The position numbers were made by a program, and so were the translations under genes. Below the pieces are notes generated by a model. It was not told the DNA's origin, did no database searches, and saw nothing but the letters and a program-made list of their open reading frames with translations. A stretch of DNA of 64,000 nucleotides from Bradyrhizobium sp. WSM1743. GTDB lineage: Bacteria; Pseudomonadota; Alphaproteobacteria; Rhizobiales; Xanthobacteraceae. The DNA lies in NCBI RefSeq assembly GCF_000473065.1, contig NZ_AXAZ01000004.1, positions 62,001 through 126,000 on the forward strand, given 5' to 3'. The first letter of the stretch is position 1; each line of letters starts with the position of its first letter. Positions 57,089 to 64,000 of this stretch are shown piece after piece.

Positions 57089-57871
57089 TCAGCGCCCCAT
57101 CTGAAAGGCAGCGGCCACCAGCAGGATCAGGATCTCGCCCGTCTGCTCGAACGCGCCCAGGATATCGCCGGTCTGCCCGCCGATCTGGCGGATGGCAAGC
57201 CGCGCCAGCATCAGGCCGGCAAGCGACAGCAGGATCAGGCCGACCAGCGCCTTGCCCGGCCCCAACGCCAGGGCAAGCGCGAGCGTTCCAACGGCGAAGG
57301 CAATGGCGACGCTGCGGCCCGGCGGCGCTCCGGCACTGGCCGATAAACCGTCAGGCCTCGCCGGCGGCACCAGTGACATGAAGGCCGGCACGCCGGCGCG
57401 GGCAGCAGTGTGCGCCGCGCACAGTGCGAGTGTGACGGCGAGGGGATTGGCGATGGTCGCGAGCGCGCTCCAGCGCAAGGCGAACGACAGGATCAGCGCG
57501 CAGACGCCATAGGTTCCGATTCGGCTGTCGCGCATGATCTCGAGCTTACGCTCGCGCGTGCGTCCGCCGCCGAGTCCGTCCGCGGTATCGGCAAGCCCGT
57601 CCTCGTGCAGCGCGCCGGTGATGAGCGCGGTCGTGGCCAGCGCGAGCAGGGCGGCAAGGCCTGGTGTCAGTCCGAAGCGAATGGCGATCTTGTAGACCAA
57701 AGCGCCGGCGAGGCCGACCAGCAGTCCCGCGACGGGCAGGGCCCAGGTTGCGCGCGCGATCGCTCCGTCGCCGGCGGGCTTCGACGATGCGACGGGCAGG
57801 ATCGTCACGAACGACGCTGCGATTCGGAGATCGGCGACGACGTCCCGCAAGAGTTCGGCGCGCGGGATCAT
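57089..57871 (-). CDS. cobS: Adenosylcobinamide-GDP ribazoletransferase (CobS/CobV)
   Basis: 260 residues, hydrophobic inner-membrane enzyme. The acidic motif GALHEDGLADTADGLGGG and MRDSRIGTYGV are diagnostic. It joins alpha-ribazole (phosphate) to adenosylcobinamide-GDP, forming adenosylcobalamin. The ATG at 57871 overlaps the cobU stop; upstream in-frame sequence lies inside cobU and is not part of the protein. Confidence 0.93.
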   Translation of the reverse strand: MIPRAELLRDVVADLRIAASFVTILPVASSKPAGDGAIARATWALPVAGLLVGLAGALVYKIAIRFGLTPGLAALLALATTALITGALHEDGLADTADGLGGGRTRERKLEIMRDSRIGTYGVCALILSFALRWSALATIANPLAVTLALCAAHTAARAGVPAFMSLVPPARPDGLSASAGAPPGRSVAIAFAVGTLALALALGPGKALVGLILLSLAGLMLARLAIRQIGGQTGDILGAFEQTGEILILLVAAAFQMGR

Positions 57872-58371
57872 TTCAGCTTCATCGGCAGGCCGGCGACGAC
57901 GAACTCGACCTCGTCGGCGACATCGGCAATGATCTGATTCATGATTCCGGCGGCGTCGCGAAAGCTGCGCGCCAGCGCATTGTCGGGCACGATGCCGAGG
58001 CCGACTTCGTTGGTGACGAAGACGACGGGGCTGTTGAGGCGGGGCAGGGTGCCGGCGAGCTCTCTCACGTCTCGCTCCCAGTCGCGCGCCGCATGCATCA
58101 GGTTGGAGAGCCACAGCGTCAGGCAGTCCACCAGCCTCGCGCCGCCGCCATCGGTTGCGACCAGCGCGGGCACGAGATCGAGGGGCACCTCGCGCTCGAT
58201 CCAGTCGGTTCCGCGCCGCGCGCGATGCTTCGCGATGCGTTCCTGCATTTCGTCATCGAGTGCCTCGGCCGTCGCGATGTAGACGGGCTGGCCAGGAAAG
58301 GCGCGCGTGCGGGTTTCCGCACGCTTGCTCTTGCCCGATCGCGCTCCGCCCGTGATCAAGATGATCGTCAT
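57868..58371 (-). CDS. cobU: Adenosylcobinamide kinase / guanylyltransferase (CobU/CobP)
   Basis: 167 residues. P-loop ITGGARSGKSKRAE, IATAEALDDEMQERIAKHRARR, CLTLWLSNLM and VTNEVGLGIVPDNALARSFRD are the family's hallmarks. It phosphorylates adenosylcobinamide and transfers GMP to it. ATG 58371 has GGGAG 6 bases upstream; a TTG just before is in frame. First gene of the cobU-cobS-bluB operon, divergent from cbiB. Confidence 0.94.
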   Translation of the reverse strand: MTIILITGGARSGKSKRAETRTRAFPGQPVYIATAEALDDEMQERIAKHRARRGTDWIEREVPLDLVPALVATDGGGARLVDCLTLWLSNLMHAARDWERDVRELAGTLPRLNSPVVFVTNEVGLGIVPDNALARSFRDAAGIMNQIIADVADEVEFVVAGLPMKLK

Positions 58372-58493
58372 CAAGGTCTCCCGTGAGCCTGACTAACCAT
58401 CAATCGTGACCAAAGACAAAGCCGAAATCAGGGGGCGAGGGGGCTTGCGCTCCGCCCTCGCTTTGCGCAACAGGGGCGGGACAGGAGGCGGAT
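58372..58493. promoter_or_regulatory. Divergent cobU-cbiB promoter region
   Basis: The 122-base gap must carry promoters for both cobalamin operons. A 7-bp stem GCGAGGG/CCCTCGC (58435-58461) is the only structure seen. None of the B12-riboswitch consensus boxes are present on either strand. Confidence 0.45.
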
Positions 58494-59435
58494 GTGGGCT
58501 TTGCGGGTGCGATGGTGGTGGCGATGGCGCTGGATGCCCTTCTGGGCTGGCCCGCCCCGCTGTTCGCACGGATCGGTCATCCCGTCACTTGGCTCGGCCG
58601 GTTGATTGCCGTCATCGACGCCGCCTGGAATCGTGCGTCTGATCCGCCGGCATGGCGCCGAGCTGCTGGCGTGGCCGGCGCACTCGTGGTGGTTGCGCTT
58701 TCCGTCGTGCTCGGCTGGGGGCTTCAATCCTTACTTCCCGCAGGTTGGATCGAGATCGTGCTGGTCGGCATCCTGGCCTGGCCGCTGGTGGCGCTGCGCT
58801 CGCTGCATGATCACGTGGCTGCCGTCGCGAAGCCCTTGCAGGCCGGCGATATCGCCGCCGCGCGCGAGGCGGTCTCACGCATCGTCGGCCGCGATCCCGC
58901 AGCGCTGGATGAAGCCGGCATCGCGCGTGCGGCGATCGAGAGCCTCGCCGAGAATGCCTCCGACGGCGTGGTGGCACCGGTGCTCTGGGGCGCGCTGTTC
59001 GGCCTGCCGGGCATCCTCGGCTACAAGGCGATCAACACGCTGGACTCGATGATCGGCCATCGCAGCGAACGGCACGAAGCCTTTGGGTGGGCGGCGGCGC
59101 GCATCGACGATGTCGCCAATTTTATTCCGGCGCGCCTGACCGGACTTTTGTTCGTGCTGCTGGCACCAAGGCGATCAGAGGCGCTGTCGTGCATGACGCG
59201 CGATGCGCGCCGGCATCGTTCGCCGAATGCCGGCTGGCCGGAAGCGGCGATGGCGGGCGCACTCGGTGTGCGGCTCAGCGGCCCCCGCGTCTATCATGGC
59301 AGCATCACGAACGAGCCTTGGCTCAATGAAGGCGCGCGCGATCCGCTCGGAGCCGACATCGGCGAGGCACTGACCGTCTACCGCTACGCCATGCTGCTGC
59401 TCGCCGGCCTTCTTGCGATCCTCGCTTTCGCATGA
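58494..59435 (+). CDS. cbiB: Adenosylcobinamide-phosphate synthase CbiB (CobD of Pseudomonas nomenclature)
   Basis: 313 residues, integral membrane protein. Motifs GHPVTWLGRLI, SLAENASDGVVAPVLWGALFG, YKAINTLDSMIGHR and ARIDDVANFIPARLT are diagnostic. It attaches (R)-1-amino-2-propanol O-2-phosphate to adenosylcobyric acid. Start is GTG 58494 with GGAGG immediately upstream. Its stop overlaps the threonine-phosphate decarboxylase start at 59432-59435, which makes the amino-propanol precursor, so substrate supply and use are coupled. Confidence 0.93.
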   Translation: MGFAGAMVVAMALDALLGWPAPLFARIGHPVTWLGRLIAVIDAAWNRASDPPAWRRAAGVAGALVVVALSVVLGWGLQSLLPAGWIEIVLVGILAWPLVALRSLHDHVAAVAKPLQAGDIAAAREAVSRIVGRDPAALDEAGIARAAIESLAENASDGVVAPVLWGALFGLPGILGYKAINTLDSMIGHRSERHEAFGWAAARIDDVANFIPARLTGLLFVLLAPRRSEALSCMTRDARRHRSPNAGWPEAAMAGALGVRLSGPRVYHGSITNEPWLNEGARDPLGADIGEALTVYRYAMLLLAGLLAILAFA

Positions 59436-60412
59436 AAGAACGGGGCATGCGCGAACACGGTGGAAATCTCGATCTGGCCCAGCAGCGGTTTGGCGGCCGC
59501 GCGGAGGATTGGATCGATCTGTCGACGGGCATCAACCGGTTGCCGTATCCCGTGGGTGTGGTGAGCGCGCGCGCGTGGAGCGCGCTGCCGCCGCGCGCCG
59601 AGATCGAGGCATTGCATCAGGCGGCGCAGCACGCGTATCGCACGCGCGCGCCGATCGTCGCGATGGGCGGTGCCCAGGCCGTCATTCAATTGCTGCCGCA
59701 ACTCGCGTCGCCCGGACGCGCGCGCATCCTCGCGCCGACCTACAATGAATACGCCGGTGTGCTGTCGGCTGCAGGCTGGGAGGTGCAGGAGGTCGGACAG
59801 CTCGATGGGCTGGCCGGCGCGGACCTCGCTATCGTCGTCAACCCCAACAATCCCGACGGCCGATGCCATTCACCGAAGGATCTGCTCGCGCTACTGCCGC
59901 GCGTCGGTCGCCTCGTCATCGACGAGAGCTTTGCCGATGCCGATCCGCAGCTGTCGCTTGCACCCGAAGCGGATCGGCCGGGATTGTTGGTCCTGCGCTC
60001 CTTCGGAAAGTTTTATGGACTGGCCGGCCTGCGGCTAGGATTCGCAATCGGTCATGCGGCCGACGTTGCCAAGCTCATGGCGGCATCGGGCCCATGGCCG
60101 GTCTCGGGAGCGGCGATCGCAATCGGCAGCCGCGCATTGCGTGACGATGCTTGGGCTGAGGCGACGTCCGAACGGCTGGCGCGCGATTGCATTCGCCTCG
60201 ATGAGATGGCGCGAGCGCTGGGATGGCGGATTGTCGGCGGCGCGTCGCTGTTTCGTCTCTATGAGACGCCTGACGCATTTGCTGTGCAGGAGACGCTCGC
60301 GCGCGCCCATATCTGGTCGCGCGTGTTCGCGAAAGAGCCGACATGGTTGCGTCTCGGGCTTCCCGGCAGCGAAGCCGAATGGGCGCGTCTTGCCGATGCA
60401 CTAGCGCGCTAG
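59432..60412 (+). CDS. cobD: L-threonine-O-3-phosphate decarboxylase (CobD; CobC of Pseudomonas nomenclature)
   Basis: 326 residues, fold-type I PLP aminotransferase-like enzyme. [13 protein letters not shown] and [11 protein letters not shown] at the N-terminus, [17 protein letters not shown] and the PLP-Lys in [16 protein letters not shown] are visible. It makes 1-amino-2-propanol phosphate for CbiB. Start ATG 59432 overlaps cbiB. The final 12 bases overlap, tail to tail, the end of cobQ on the other strand (60401-60412). Confidence 0.92.
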   Translation: MKERGMREHGGNLDLAQQRFGGRAEDWIDLSTGINRLPYPVGVVSARAWSALPPRAEIEALHQAAQHAYRTRAPIVAMGGAQAVIQLLPQLASPGRARILAPTYNEYAGVLSAAGWEVQEVGQLDGLAGADLAIVVNPNNPDGRCHSPKDLLALLPRVGRLVIDESFADADPQLSLAPEADRPGLLVLRSFGKFYGLAGLRLGFAIGHAADVAKLMAASGPWPVSGAAIAIGSRALRDDAWAEATSERLARDCIRLDEMARALGWRIVGGASLFRLYETPDAFAVQETLARAHIWSRVFAKEPTWLRLGLPGSEAEWARLADALAR

Positions 60413-61849
60413 CGCGAGCAGGCCTTCGACGTCGAGATGCTTTTCAATGTGGTCGGCGAGGGCATTGAGCGTGCTCTCGATCCTGGCATGATAGGGCTCG
60501 TTGCCTGCCGAGATGTCGAGCGTTGCGAGATATGCCCTGCGGAAATCGTCGGACGTGAAGAGGCCGTGCAAATAGCTGCCTTGCACGCGGCCGTCGCCCG
60601 ACATCGCGCCTTCCGGCTCGCCATTCAGTTTCGCGAACGGGCGGGCGCAATCGGGGCCGTCGGTGCGGCCGATATGGATCTCGTAGGCTTCGATCGGCTG
60701 CTCCGTGGCGGCATGCACGGCCGCGACCCGCGTCAGCGTCTTCTGCGGGCTCATCACCGTCGTCACGTCCAGCATCCCGAGGCCCGGCGTGTCGCCCGCG
60801 GGGCCCTCGATCCCATCGGGATCGGCGACGCTGCGCCCCAGTATCTGATAGCCGCCGCAGAGACCGAGCACATGGCCGCCCCGGCGGTGGTGCGCGAGCA
60901 GATCGATATCCCAGCCTTGCGCGCGCAGGAAGGCGAGATCGCCGCGAGTGGATTTTGAGCCGGGGACGATGACAAGCTTCACGTCGCCGGGGATTGCTTC
61001 GCCCGGACGCACCATGACGAGATCGACGCCTGGTTCGAGTTTGAGCGGATCGAGATCGTCGAAATTGGCAATGCGCGACAGCGCGAGGCAGGCGATCTTG
61101 CATTTCCCCGGCTTGCGCGCATCGTGTAGGCCGAGCGCATCCTCGGCCGGCAGCTCGCCGGCGCGCGCGAACCACGGCAGCACGCCGAAGCCGCGCCACG
61201 ACGTTTTCTGCTCGATCAGTTTGTAGCCGTCGTCGAACAGCGTGGGGTCGCCGCGGAACTTGTTGATGACAAAGCCATGGATCATCGCGGCATCGTCGGG
61301 GTCGATCACCGTCTTGATGCCGACGAGCTGGGCGATGACGCCGCCGCGGTCGATGTCGCCGACCAGCACGACCGGCACGTCCGCCTTGCGCGCAAAGCCC
61401 ATATTGGCGATGTCGGCCTTGCGCAGGTTGACCTCGGCCGGACTGCCGGCGCCCTCGACCAGCACGAGATCGCCGCGCGCCTTGAGGCGCTCGAAACTCT
61501 CCAGGACCGCGCTCATCAGCGAAGGCTTCATCGCCGCGTAGTCGCGCGCCCGCGCAGTGGCGATGCGCTTGCCGTGGACCACCACCTGTGCGCCGACATC
61601 GGTCTCGGGCTTCAGCAGCACCGGGTTCATGTCGACGTGCGGCTCGACACCGGCGGCGAGCGCCTGCAGCGCCTGGGCGCGGCCGATCTCGCCACCGTCG
61701 ACCGTAACGGCGGCGTTGTTCGACATGTTCTGCGGCTTGAACGGGAGCACGCGCAAGTCCCGCCGCGTGAAGGCGCGCGCAAGGCCGGCGACGATGAGCG
61801 ATTTGCCCACGTCCGAGCCGGCCCCCTGGATCATCAGCGCGCGCGCCAT
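60401..61849 (-). CDS. cobQ: Adenosylcobyric acid synthase (glutamine-hydrolysing) CobQ
   Basis: 482 residues. N-terminal dethiobiotin-synthetase-like domain ([35 protein letters not shown]) and C-terminal class I glutamine amidotransferase with nucleophile Cys in [14 protein letters not shown] and a His in GSYLHGLF. It amidates four carboxyls of adenosylcobyrinic acid a,c-diamide. It follows cobO by 5 bases on the minus strand. Its stop codon lies in the last codons of cobD on the opposite strand. Confidence 0.95.
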   Translation of the reverse strand: MARALMIQGAGSDVGKSLIVAGLARAFTRRDLRVLPFKPQNMSNNAAVTVDGGEIGRAQALQALAAGVEPHVDMNPVLLKPETDVGAQVVVHGKRIATARARDYAAMKPSLMSAVLESFERLKARGDLVLVEGAGSPAEVNLRKADIANMGFARKADVPVVLVGDIDRGGVIAQLVGIKTVIDPDDAAMIHGFVINKFRGDPTLFDDGYKLIEQKTSWRGFGVLPWFARAGELPAEDALGLHDARKPGKCKIACLALSRIANFDDLDPLKLEPGVDLVMVRPGEAIPGDVKLVIVPGSKSTRGDLAFLRAQGWDIDLLAHHRRGGHVLGLCGGYQILGRSVADPDGIEGPAGDTPGLGMLDVTTVMSPQKTLTRVAAVHAATEQPIEAYEIHIGRTDGPDCARPFAKLNGEPEGAMSGDGRVQGSYLHGLFTSDDFRRAYLATLDISAGNEPYHARIESTLNALADHIEKHLDVEGLLALAR

Positions 61850-61854
61850 CGGCT

Positions 61855-62490
61855 TCAGAACTCGACGCCGGCCTGGGCCTTGATGCCGGAGCGGAACGGA
61901 TGCTTCACCAGCGTCATCTCGGTGACGAGGTCGGCGATCTCGATCAGCTCGTCCTTGGCGTTGCGCCCGGTGAGCACGACGTGCGTCATCGGCGGCTTCT
62001 GCGTCGTGAGGAATTCGACCACCTCGGCAATGTCGAGATAGTCGTAGCGCAGCGCGATGTTGATCTCGTCGAGCACGACCATGCGCAGGTGCGCATCTGA
62101 TATCAGCTCCTTGGCCTTCTCCCAGCCGGCGCGCGCAGCGGCGATGTCGCGGGCACGGTCCTGCGTCTCCCAGGTAAAGCCTTCGCCCATGGCGTGGAAC
62201 TGGCAGAGGTCGCCGAAATGGCCGGTGAGCAGGCGCCGCTCGCCGGTGTCCCAGGCGCCCTTGATGAACTGTACGACCGCGCAGGGCAGGCCATGGGCGA
62301 CGCAGCGCACGATCATGCCGAAAGCGGAGGAGGATTTTCCCTTCCCGGCGCCGGTGTGGACGATGATCAGGCCCTTTTCGTCGCTCTTGGTCGCCATGAT
62401 CTTGTCGCGGGCAGCCTTCTTCTTCGCCATTTTCTGGGCGTGCCGGGCGTCGGTTTCCTCGGCTGTTTGGGTGTCCGGTTCAGGCGTCAT
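61855..62490 (-). CDS. cobO: Cob(I)yrinic acid a,c-diamide adenosyltransferase CobO
   Basis: 211 residues. P-loop [31 protein letters not shown], and [16 protein letters not shown] match the CobA/CobO/BtuR family, which adds the 5'-deoxyadenosyl group to Co(I) corrinoid. N-terminal 40 residues are polar and charged, as usual in CobO. The ATG at 62490 is chosen from the homologous start [17 protein letters not shown]; in-frame sequence beyond it lies in the opposite-strand riboswitch. First gene of a cobO-cobQ operon. Confidence 0.94.
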   Translation of the reverse strand: MTPEPDTQTAEETDARHAQKMAKKKAARDKIMATKSDEKGLIIVHTGAGKGKSSSAFGMIVRCVAHGLPCAVVQFIKGAWDTGERRLLTGHFGDLCQFHAMGEGFTWETQDRARDIAAARAGWEKAKELISDAHLRMVVLDEINIALRYDYLDIAEVVEFLTTQKPPMTHVVLTGRNAKDELIEIADLVTEMTLVKHPFRSGIKAQAGVEF

Positions 62491-62841
62491 CGGTACCGGT
62501 CCTTCTTGACAAGTGGCGGCCACCGGCAAATGGTGGCCCGGCGTTGGTTCCTGTCCTATGACAGGCGAAGAGGGAATGCGATAGGGTCCGAATCGGCAAG
62601 ATTTGGATCCAAACTGCAGCCGCCCCCGCGACCGTGACCGGAGAGATGCCCGAAGCCACTGATTCCCTTTGGAATCGGGAAGGCGGGGATCGAAGGGCCA
62701 AAACCCTGCTCCGCAAGCCGGGAGACCTGCCAGCGCGGACGAGTTTTGGACCGGCGGACGGGGTGTTCCGCGACGGGGAAACGGCCTCTCAAGTCGGGGT
62801 CCGTGTGCCTCATCGCCTCCCGCTGTTATCTGGAAGAGGCG
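62491..62841. other. Divergent cobO / DUF1636 gap of 351 bases
   Basis: No protein gene. Most of the gap is the leader RNA of the plus-strand DUF1636-cobW operon: a cobalamin riboswitch (about 62541-62735) and its expression platform (to 62845). The cobO promoter must lie in the first 50-70 bases on the minus strand. Confidence 0.7.
62541..62735 (+). ncRNA. Cobalamin (B12) riboswitch
   Basis: Conserved boxes in order: AGGGAATGCG (62571-62580), GCCGCCCCCGCGACCGTGA (about 62623-62637), GAAGCCACTG followed by GGGAAGGC (about 62651-62691), and the B12 box AAGCCGGGAGACCTGCC (62715-62731). This matches the alphaproteobacterial adenosylcobalamin aptamer. Ends are approximate. It is on the plus strand before the DUF1636-cobW operon, where high coenzyme B12 should lower expression. 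Confidence 0.92.
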
Positions 62842-62845
62842 ATGA
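62810..62845 (+). promoter_or_regulatory. Ribosome-binding-site sequestering hairpin of the B12 leader
   Basis: TCATCGCCTC (62810-62819) is perfectly complementary to GAGGCGATGA (62836-62845), giving a 10-bp helix with a 16-base loop. The 3' arm contains the GAGG of the ribosome binding site and the start codon ATG 62842. It is therefore a natural expression platform for translational repression by the riboswitch at 62541-62735. Confidence 0.75.
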
Positions 62846-63216
62846 CCGTCACACTTCATGTCTGCATCACCTGCCGTGCCGGCCAGACGCTGGGCGAGGG
62901 CGAGACGACACCCGGGAAGCGCCTGCATGGCGCGATCATCGAGGCCGGTGTGCCCGACGGCGTCAATGTGGTTCCCGTCGAATGCCTGTCGGCCTGCAGC
63001 CAGGGCTGCTCGGTCGCGCTGAGCGCACCCGGCCGCTGGTCCTATGTCTATGGCCGCCTGTCGGATGCGAATGCGCGTGACGTGGTCGCAGGCGCTGCGG
63101 CCTATGCGGCCGCGCCGGATGGTATCGTGCCCTGGCGCAGCCGTCCCGAAATCTTCCGCAAGCAGTCGCTTGCCCGCATTCCCCCCATCGCCGTCGTGCC
63201 GGAGGCCGCCGAATGA
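62842..63216 (+). CDS. DUF1636 family metal-binding-type protein in B12 operon
   Basis: 124 residues. Cysteines in the pattern CITCRAG near the N-terminus and CLSACSQGCSVAL in the middle resemble a thioredoxin-like ferredoxin or metal site. DUF1636 genes are often found under B12 riboswitches next to cobW, and a role in cobalt handling or electron transfer for corrin biosynthesis is inferred. The start ATG is inside the hairpin described at 62810-62845. The stop overlaps the cobW start (63213-63216). Confidence 0.85.
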   Translation: MTVTLHVCITCRAGQTLGEGETTPGKRLHGAIIEAGVPDGVNVVPVECLSACSQGCSVALSAPGRWSYVYGRLSDANARDVVAGAAAYAAAPDGIVPWRSRPEIFRKQSLARIPPIAVVPEAAE

Positions 63217-64000
63217 ACTCGCTCGCAAAAGTCCCGGTGACCGTGGTCACGGGGTTCCTCGGCTCCGGCAAGACGACGCTGATCCAGCATCTGCTCAGCA
63301 ATGCGAATGGAAAGAAGCTCGCTGTGCTCGTCAATGAGTTCGGCAGCGAGGGTGTTGACGGCGAGATCCTGAAATCTTGCGCCGATGCGAACTGCCCGGA
63401 AGAGAACATCGTCGAACTCGCCAATGGCTGCATCTGCTGCACCGTCGCCGACGATTTCATTCCGACCATGGAGCAGTTGCTGGCGCGGCCGGTGCGGCCC
63501 GATCACATCCTGATCGAGACCTCTGGCCTTGCCCTGCCAAAGCCGCTGCTGAAGGCGTTCGACTGGCCGGAGATCCGTTCGCGCATCACGGTGGACGGCG
63601 TGATCGCGCTGGCCGATGCCGAGGCCGTCGCGGCCGGCCGCTTCGCGCCAGATCCGGCGGCTGTCGAAGCGCAGCGCGCGGCGGACGAAAGTCTCGACCA
63701 CGAGACGCCGCTGTCGGAGGTGTTTGAGGACCAGATCGCCTGCGCGGACATCGTGCTGCTGACCAAGGCGGATCTTGCGGGCGCGGCGGGAATCGAAGCC
63801 GCCAAGGCGGCGATCACTGCCGAGATGCCGCGCCGCGTGCCGATGCTGCCCGTGACTGACGGCGCGATCGATGCGCGCGTCATCCTCGGCCTCGGCGCGG
63901 CCGCCGAAAACGATCTCGCCGCGCGGCCTTCCCATCACGACGGCGAGGAGGAGCACGAGCATGATGATTTCGCCTCAGTCGTGATCGATCTTCCTGAGGT
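63213..64000 (+). CDS. cobW: CobW-type GTPase/metallochaperone (3' end outside window)
   Basis: The frame is open to the end of the window; about 262 residues are visible. Walker A GFLGSGKTTL, the metal-binding motif GCICCTV, switch motif ETSGLALPKP and TKADL for guanine recognition are intact, and an acidic His-rich stretch (SHHDGEEEHEHDD) begins near residue 240, as in CobW. It is a G3E GTPase believed to deliver cobalt for corrin ring chelation by CobNST. Under the upstream B12 riboswitch with the DUF1636 gene; cobN often follows in related genomes. Confidence 0.94.
   Translation, partial: MNSLAKVPVTVVTGFLGSGKTTLIQHLLSNANGKKLAVLVNEFGSEGVDGEILKSCADANCPEENIVELANGCICCTVADDFIPTMEQLLARPVRPDHILIETSGLALPKPLLKAFDWPEIRSRITVDGVIALADAEAVAAGRFAPDPAAVEAQRAADESLDHETPLSEVFEDQIACADIVLLTKADLAGAAGIEAAKAAITAEMPRRVPMLPVTDGAIDARVILGLGAAAENDLAARPSHHDGEEEHEHDDFASVVIDLPE

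Noticed and set aside
58372..58493. Second cobalamin riboswitch between cobU and cbiB
   Set aside because: None of the conserved aptamer boxes is present and the gap is too short (122 bases).

Overview
The window is about 64 kb of GC-rich, densely coded alphaproteobacterial DNA. Gene content (ChvE/GguAB and YtfQRT/YjfF sugar importers, an aerobic cobalamin cluster, OpgGH), codon use and intergenic palindromic repeats of the CTCTCCCGCTTGCGGGAG and CGTCATTCCGGGGCG types point to a soil Bradyrhizobium or a close relative in the Nitrobacteraceae. This assignment is inferred from family knowledge, not from a search. There are no rRNA or tRNA genes, no CRISPR array and no recognisable insertion sequence.

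Layout. 1-1879: end of a HEAT-repeat protein and a fumarylacetoacetate-hydrolase-family enzyme. 2303-14589: one long same-strand sugar region, made of a galactofuranose-type ABC importer (ytfQRT-yjfF), a GntR/FadR regulator, an aldose 1-dehydrogenase like AraA, an aldose epimerase and an SMP-30 lactonase, followed by chvE-gguA-gguB. Together they import pentoses or hexoses and oxidise them to aldonates; the later enzymes of the oxidative route are not in the window. 14739-16298: a cupin (minus strand), a possible gene remnant and a HAD phosphatase. 16305-25167: a SorC-type regulator and a polyol operon (SmoEFGK-like ABC importer, polyol 2-dehydrogenase-like SDR, D-ribulokinase-like FGGY kinase, fructokinase-like PfkB kinase) with a large palindromic operator candidate. 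25346-35161: LysR regulator divergent from an amidase, a complete Dpp/Opp-type ABC importer and a second amidase.

35253-42687 (minus strand): a TIR-transmembrane-WD40-TPR protein, the glucan pair opgG-opgH, and a SnoaL-like protein. 42839-47502: a 1212-residue LuxR-type protein with a degenerate receiver and a very long repeat-bearing tail, then a CorA-type transporter. 47561-50162: MhqD/MhqO-like hydrolase and dioxygenase, divergent from a LysR regulator. 50407-52316: a secreted beta-barrel-like protein, a di-haem cytochrome c and a probable 55-residue small protein. 52577-56275: an orphan periplasmic binding protein overlapping a hybrid sensor kinase that is broken by a frameshift near 54125.

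56452-64000: late cobalamin biosynthesis (cobU-cobS-bluB on the minus strand; cbiB-cobD on plus; cobO-cobQ on minus), then a cobalamin riboswitch leading into a DUF1636 protein and cobW, which runs off the end. The riboswitch leader carries a perfect 10-bp helix that covers the ribosome binding site and start codon of the DUF1636 gene, which suggests translational control.

Most noteworthy: the LuxR-type protein with an Ala in place of the receiver Asp and four tandem ~89-residue repeats; the TIR-WD40-TPR protein; the frameshifted kinase coupled to an orphan binding protein; the two operator candidates matched to linked regulators; and intergenic repeats in which variable stems keep an invariant GAA/TTC triloop.
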